DNA of 64,000 bases from Rhexocercosporidium sp. MPI-PUGE-AT-0058 (taxonomy: Eukaryota > Ascomycota > Leotiomycetes > Helotiales), in contig JAGTJL010000001.1 in assembly GCA_020746875.1 (NCBI GenBank), forward strand, positions 5,075,632-5,139,631, written 5' to 3'. Shown here piece by piece: positions 62,420-64,000 of this stretch. The translations under genes and the position numbers were made by a program. Numbering within the stretch: the first letter of the stretch is position 1; each line of letters begins with the position of its first letter. Under the pieces are notes generated by a model, which searched no databases, was not told where the DNA came from, and saw nothing but the letters and a program-made list of their open reading frames with translations.

Positions 62420-63820
62420 TTAATTAAGTTAAATATAAAGTTTTATATATTAATTTGTTTATAATGCTAATATGCGTAAAGGCTCATATATATTTGTCGG
62501 CATTTGAGTAACCGATATAAGGTCCCCATCGAATTGCGAAAGCAAGTAGAAGAGTATATTAAAGGATATCCGTTTTAATATAATTATACTAATATATAAT
62601 TGCCTAGCGACGGTTCAGCCTCTCAGCCTATTATTCCCGTTTTAAATAAGTACAAATATAAAAGTTGCTAATTTAAAACCCATAAGCGGGATATAACTAA
62701 GCAGTATTATAATAAAGACTATAATTAAAAGAAGGCGGCAGATAAGGATATATTTAAATTAATTAAATTGTAATGTTAATTTAAGGCAAAGAAAAGAAGG
62801 TTTTAGATTATTAATGAAGTTAAAGGCCAGGAGTAAAAGCGCTAAGCACGGCGAGCCAAGACTCGTGACATAAGAAAAGAAACCGATTATTTAAATAATA
62901 GCAACGATAATAAAGAGAAGACCGGAAGCGATTAAAATAATATTAATGATTAAATTATTTAAAATATCGAAAAATAAAAGGGCAAGGCCTAAAAGCGGCG
63001 ATTGCGGACGTTAAAAGAAGTGCCCGCCGTTAAAATAAATTCGTAGTTACGGTATACCAAGTGGAATAAAGTATTAAGCTAATTTAAGCATAATTTGGTC
63101 GAAACATTCCGTTATACTTATATGCCCGACCTAAAGGAGCCGTAATTAAAGCGATTATTACGTGCGTGGAGTCGAATTTTAGAGCGTTATTTAAATACGT
63201 TAGAAGCGACAGACTATAAAGACGCATTAAAGTAGTAAACATCCTTTAAAAATGAAGTCGCGGACTAGCGCCTATTTAAATTATTATAAAATGCCAAAAG
63301 CGTCAATAAGTATAATGGGATTTTTATATGTTTTATTTATTATATAATGCGTACGGCGCCATTAGAAAACTATATTAATGAAACAAGTATATTAGATTAT
63401 TTTTAATGATTCGGATATAATTTCCAAAATATTATATAAAATTTAACTACGACTACAGAAACCGGAGTGAAATACATTAACGTATAATTGAAATACATTT
63501 AAAGTATTCGGGGCGAATTAAATAAAGGTAACCCCGCAAATAATAAGACCGAAGATCGACTATTAACTAATATATTAATGTATTTGTGTATATTAACGGT
63601 AATGTAAGACACTAGCCGAATTGGATTGTACTATTCGCTTATAATATATTATTTAGCCGTCCGAGGAATCGATGAACCGAGCTAGTTATTACGATCGGCG
63701 ATTTTTTACACGCTTATTTTAGTAAGCATATTATAGATTAACCGGTTGATTATATTAGAAGTAGCTATCCTATGCGAGGCATAGCCGGAATTACACTTAA
63801 ACAATAAAGCCGACGTTAAT
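62420..63820 (+). pseudogene. N-terminal part of a second telomere-linked gene, cut off by the telomere
   Basis: Plus-strand frame with stops. A zinc-finger-like segment (CRHLSNR / QFKTHKRD with Cys and His) lies around 62.49 and 62.67 kb, beside an IELRKQVEEYIKGYPFQY stretch (~62.53 kb). A charged Asn/Glu/Lys linker follows (62.78-62.97 kb), then the block SWLRYTKWN / HNLVETFRYTY (63.04-63.12 kb), LLRAWSRILERYLNTLEATD (63.15-63.2 kb) and NGIFICFIYYIMRTAPLENY (63.32-63.38 kb). The later block resembles, distantly, 58.6-58.9 kb of the TLH relic, so both belong to the telomere-linked, DUF3505/C2H2-bearing family. The frame runs into TTAGGG repeats at 63825 with no helicase core, so the gene end was lost and capped by telomere. 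Confidence 0.65.
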
Positions 63821-63824
63821 TCCG

Positions 63825-63993
63825 TAGGGGTTAGGGTTAGGGTTAGGGTTAGGGTTAGGGTTAGGGTTAGGGTTAGGGTTAGGGTTAGGGTTAGGGTAGG
63901 GTTAGGGTTAGGGTTAGGGTTAGGGTTAGGGTTAGGGTTAGGGTTAGGGTTAGGGTTAGGGTTAGGGTTAGGTTAGGGTTAGGGTTAGGGTTA
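63825..63993 (+). repeat. Telomere, (TTAGGG)n, ~28 copies
   Basis: G-rich strand runs 5'-3' to the right, so this is the physical chromosome end. Variant units: TAGGGG at the junction (63825-63830), TAGGG at 63897-63901 and TTAGG at 63968-63972. The last seven bases (tctctct) are not telomeric. Confidence 0.97.
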
Positions 63994-64000
63994 TCTCTCT

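Noticed and set aside
63825..63993. Regular short repeats considered as CRISPR or satellite
   Set aside because: Pure TTAGGG units at a contig end are a telomere; there are no spacers.

Overview
The window is the right-hand end of a chromosome of a filamentous ascomycete (Pezizomycotina-like). The evidence is a terminal TTAGGG array at 63.82-63.99 kb, genes with ~50 bp introns and CTAAC-type branch points, telomere-linked RecQ helicase relics, and very AT-rich transposons full of C-to-T / G-to-A changes and new TAA/TAG stops. That mutation pattern is the mark of repeat-induced point mutation (RIP). Genus cannot be fixed from the sequence.

1-34.3 kb is a stack of nested LTR retrotransposons. 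A plus-strand Copia (Copia-1a, 20675-34335) was hit in its 5' LTR by a minus-strand copy of the same family (Copia-1b, from before base 1 to 20674). Copia-1b then took a second Copia (Copia-2, 1073-9047, TSD acttt) and a Gypsy element (Gypsy-B, 13518-20262, TSD agaag). Copia-1a took a chromodomain Gypsy (Gypsy-A, 25262-32869, TSD gcaac/gcaat). All are inactivated by RIP. Copia-2 and Gypsy-A each carry an antisense, Cys-rich, probably spliced accessory ORF just inside the 3' LTR, in patches that RIP has largely spared. This is the most unusual signal in the window. 34.3-39.1 kb holds a third, truncated Gypsy lineage (Gypsy-C, minus strand).

40.2-49 kb is a gene island of ordinary base composition. 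It has a small TA-flanked MITE (41456-41617), an intact three-exon DUF7708-family gene (42211-44011), an intact three-exon AAA+ ATPase gene of the DUF7025-AAA type (44692-47149), and a minus-strand reading frame (47384-48647) that looks like a fragment of a transcription factor joined to unrelated sequence. 49.8-51.8 kb is a recognisable but broken piggyBac-like DNA transposon flanked by TTAA.

51.8-64 kb is subtelomeric. It has an AT-rich stretch with a long (TAT)n array, a truncated Gypsy-B copy (54424-57538) carrying a little-mutated solo LTR (56241-56429), a RIP-damaged telomere-linked RecQ helicase (58.4-62.16 kb), and the N-terminal part of a related telomere-linked gene (62.4-63.82 kb) cut off directly by the telomere repeats. 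No rRNA, tRNA or CRISPR was found. Only the DUF7708 and AAA genes look intact.
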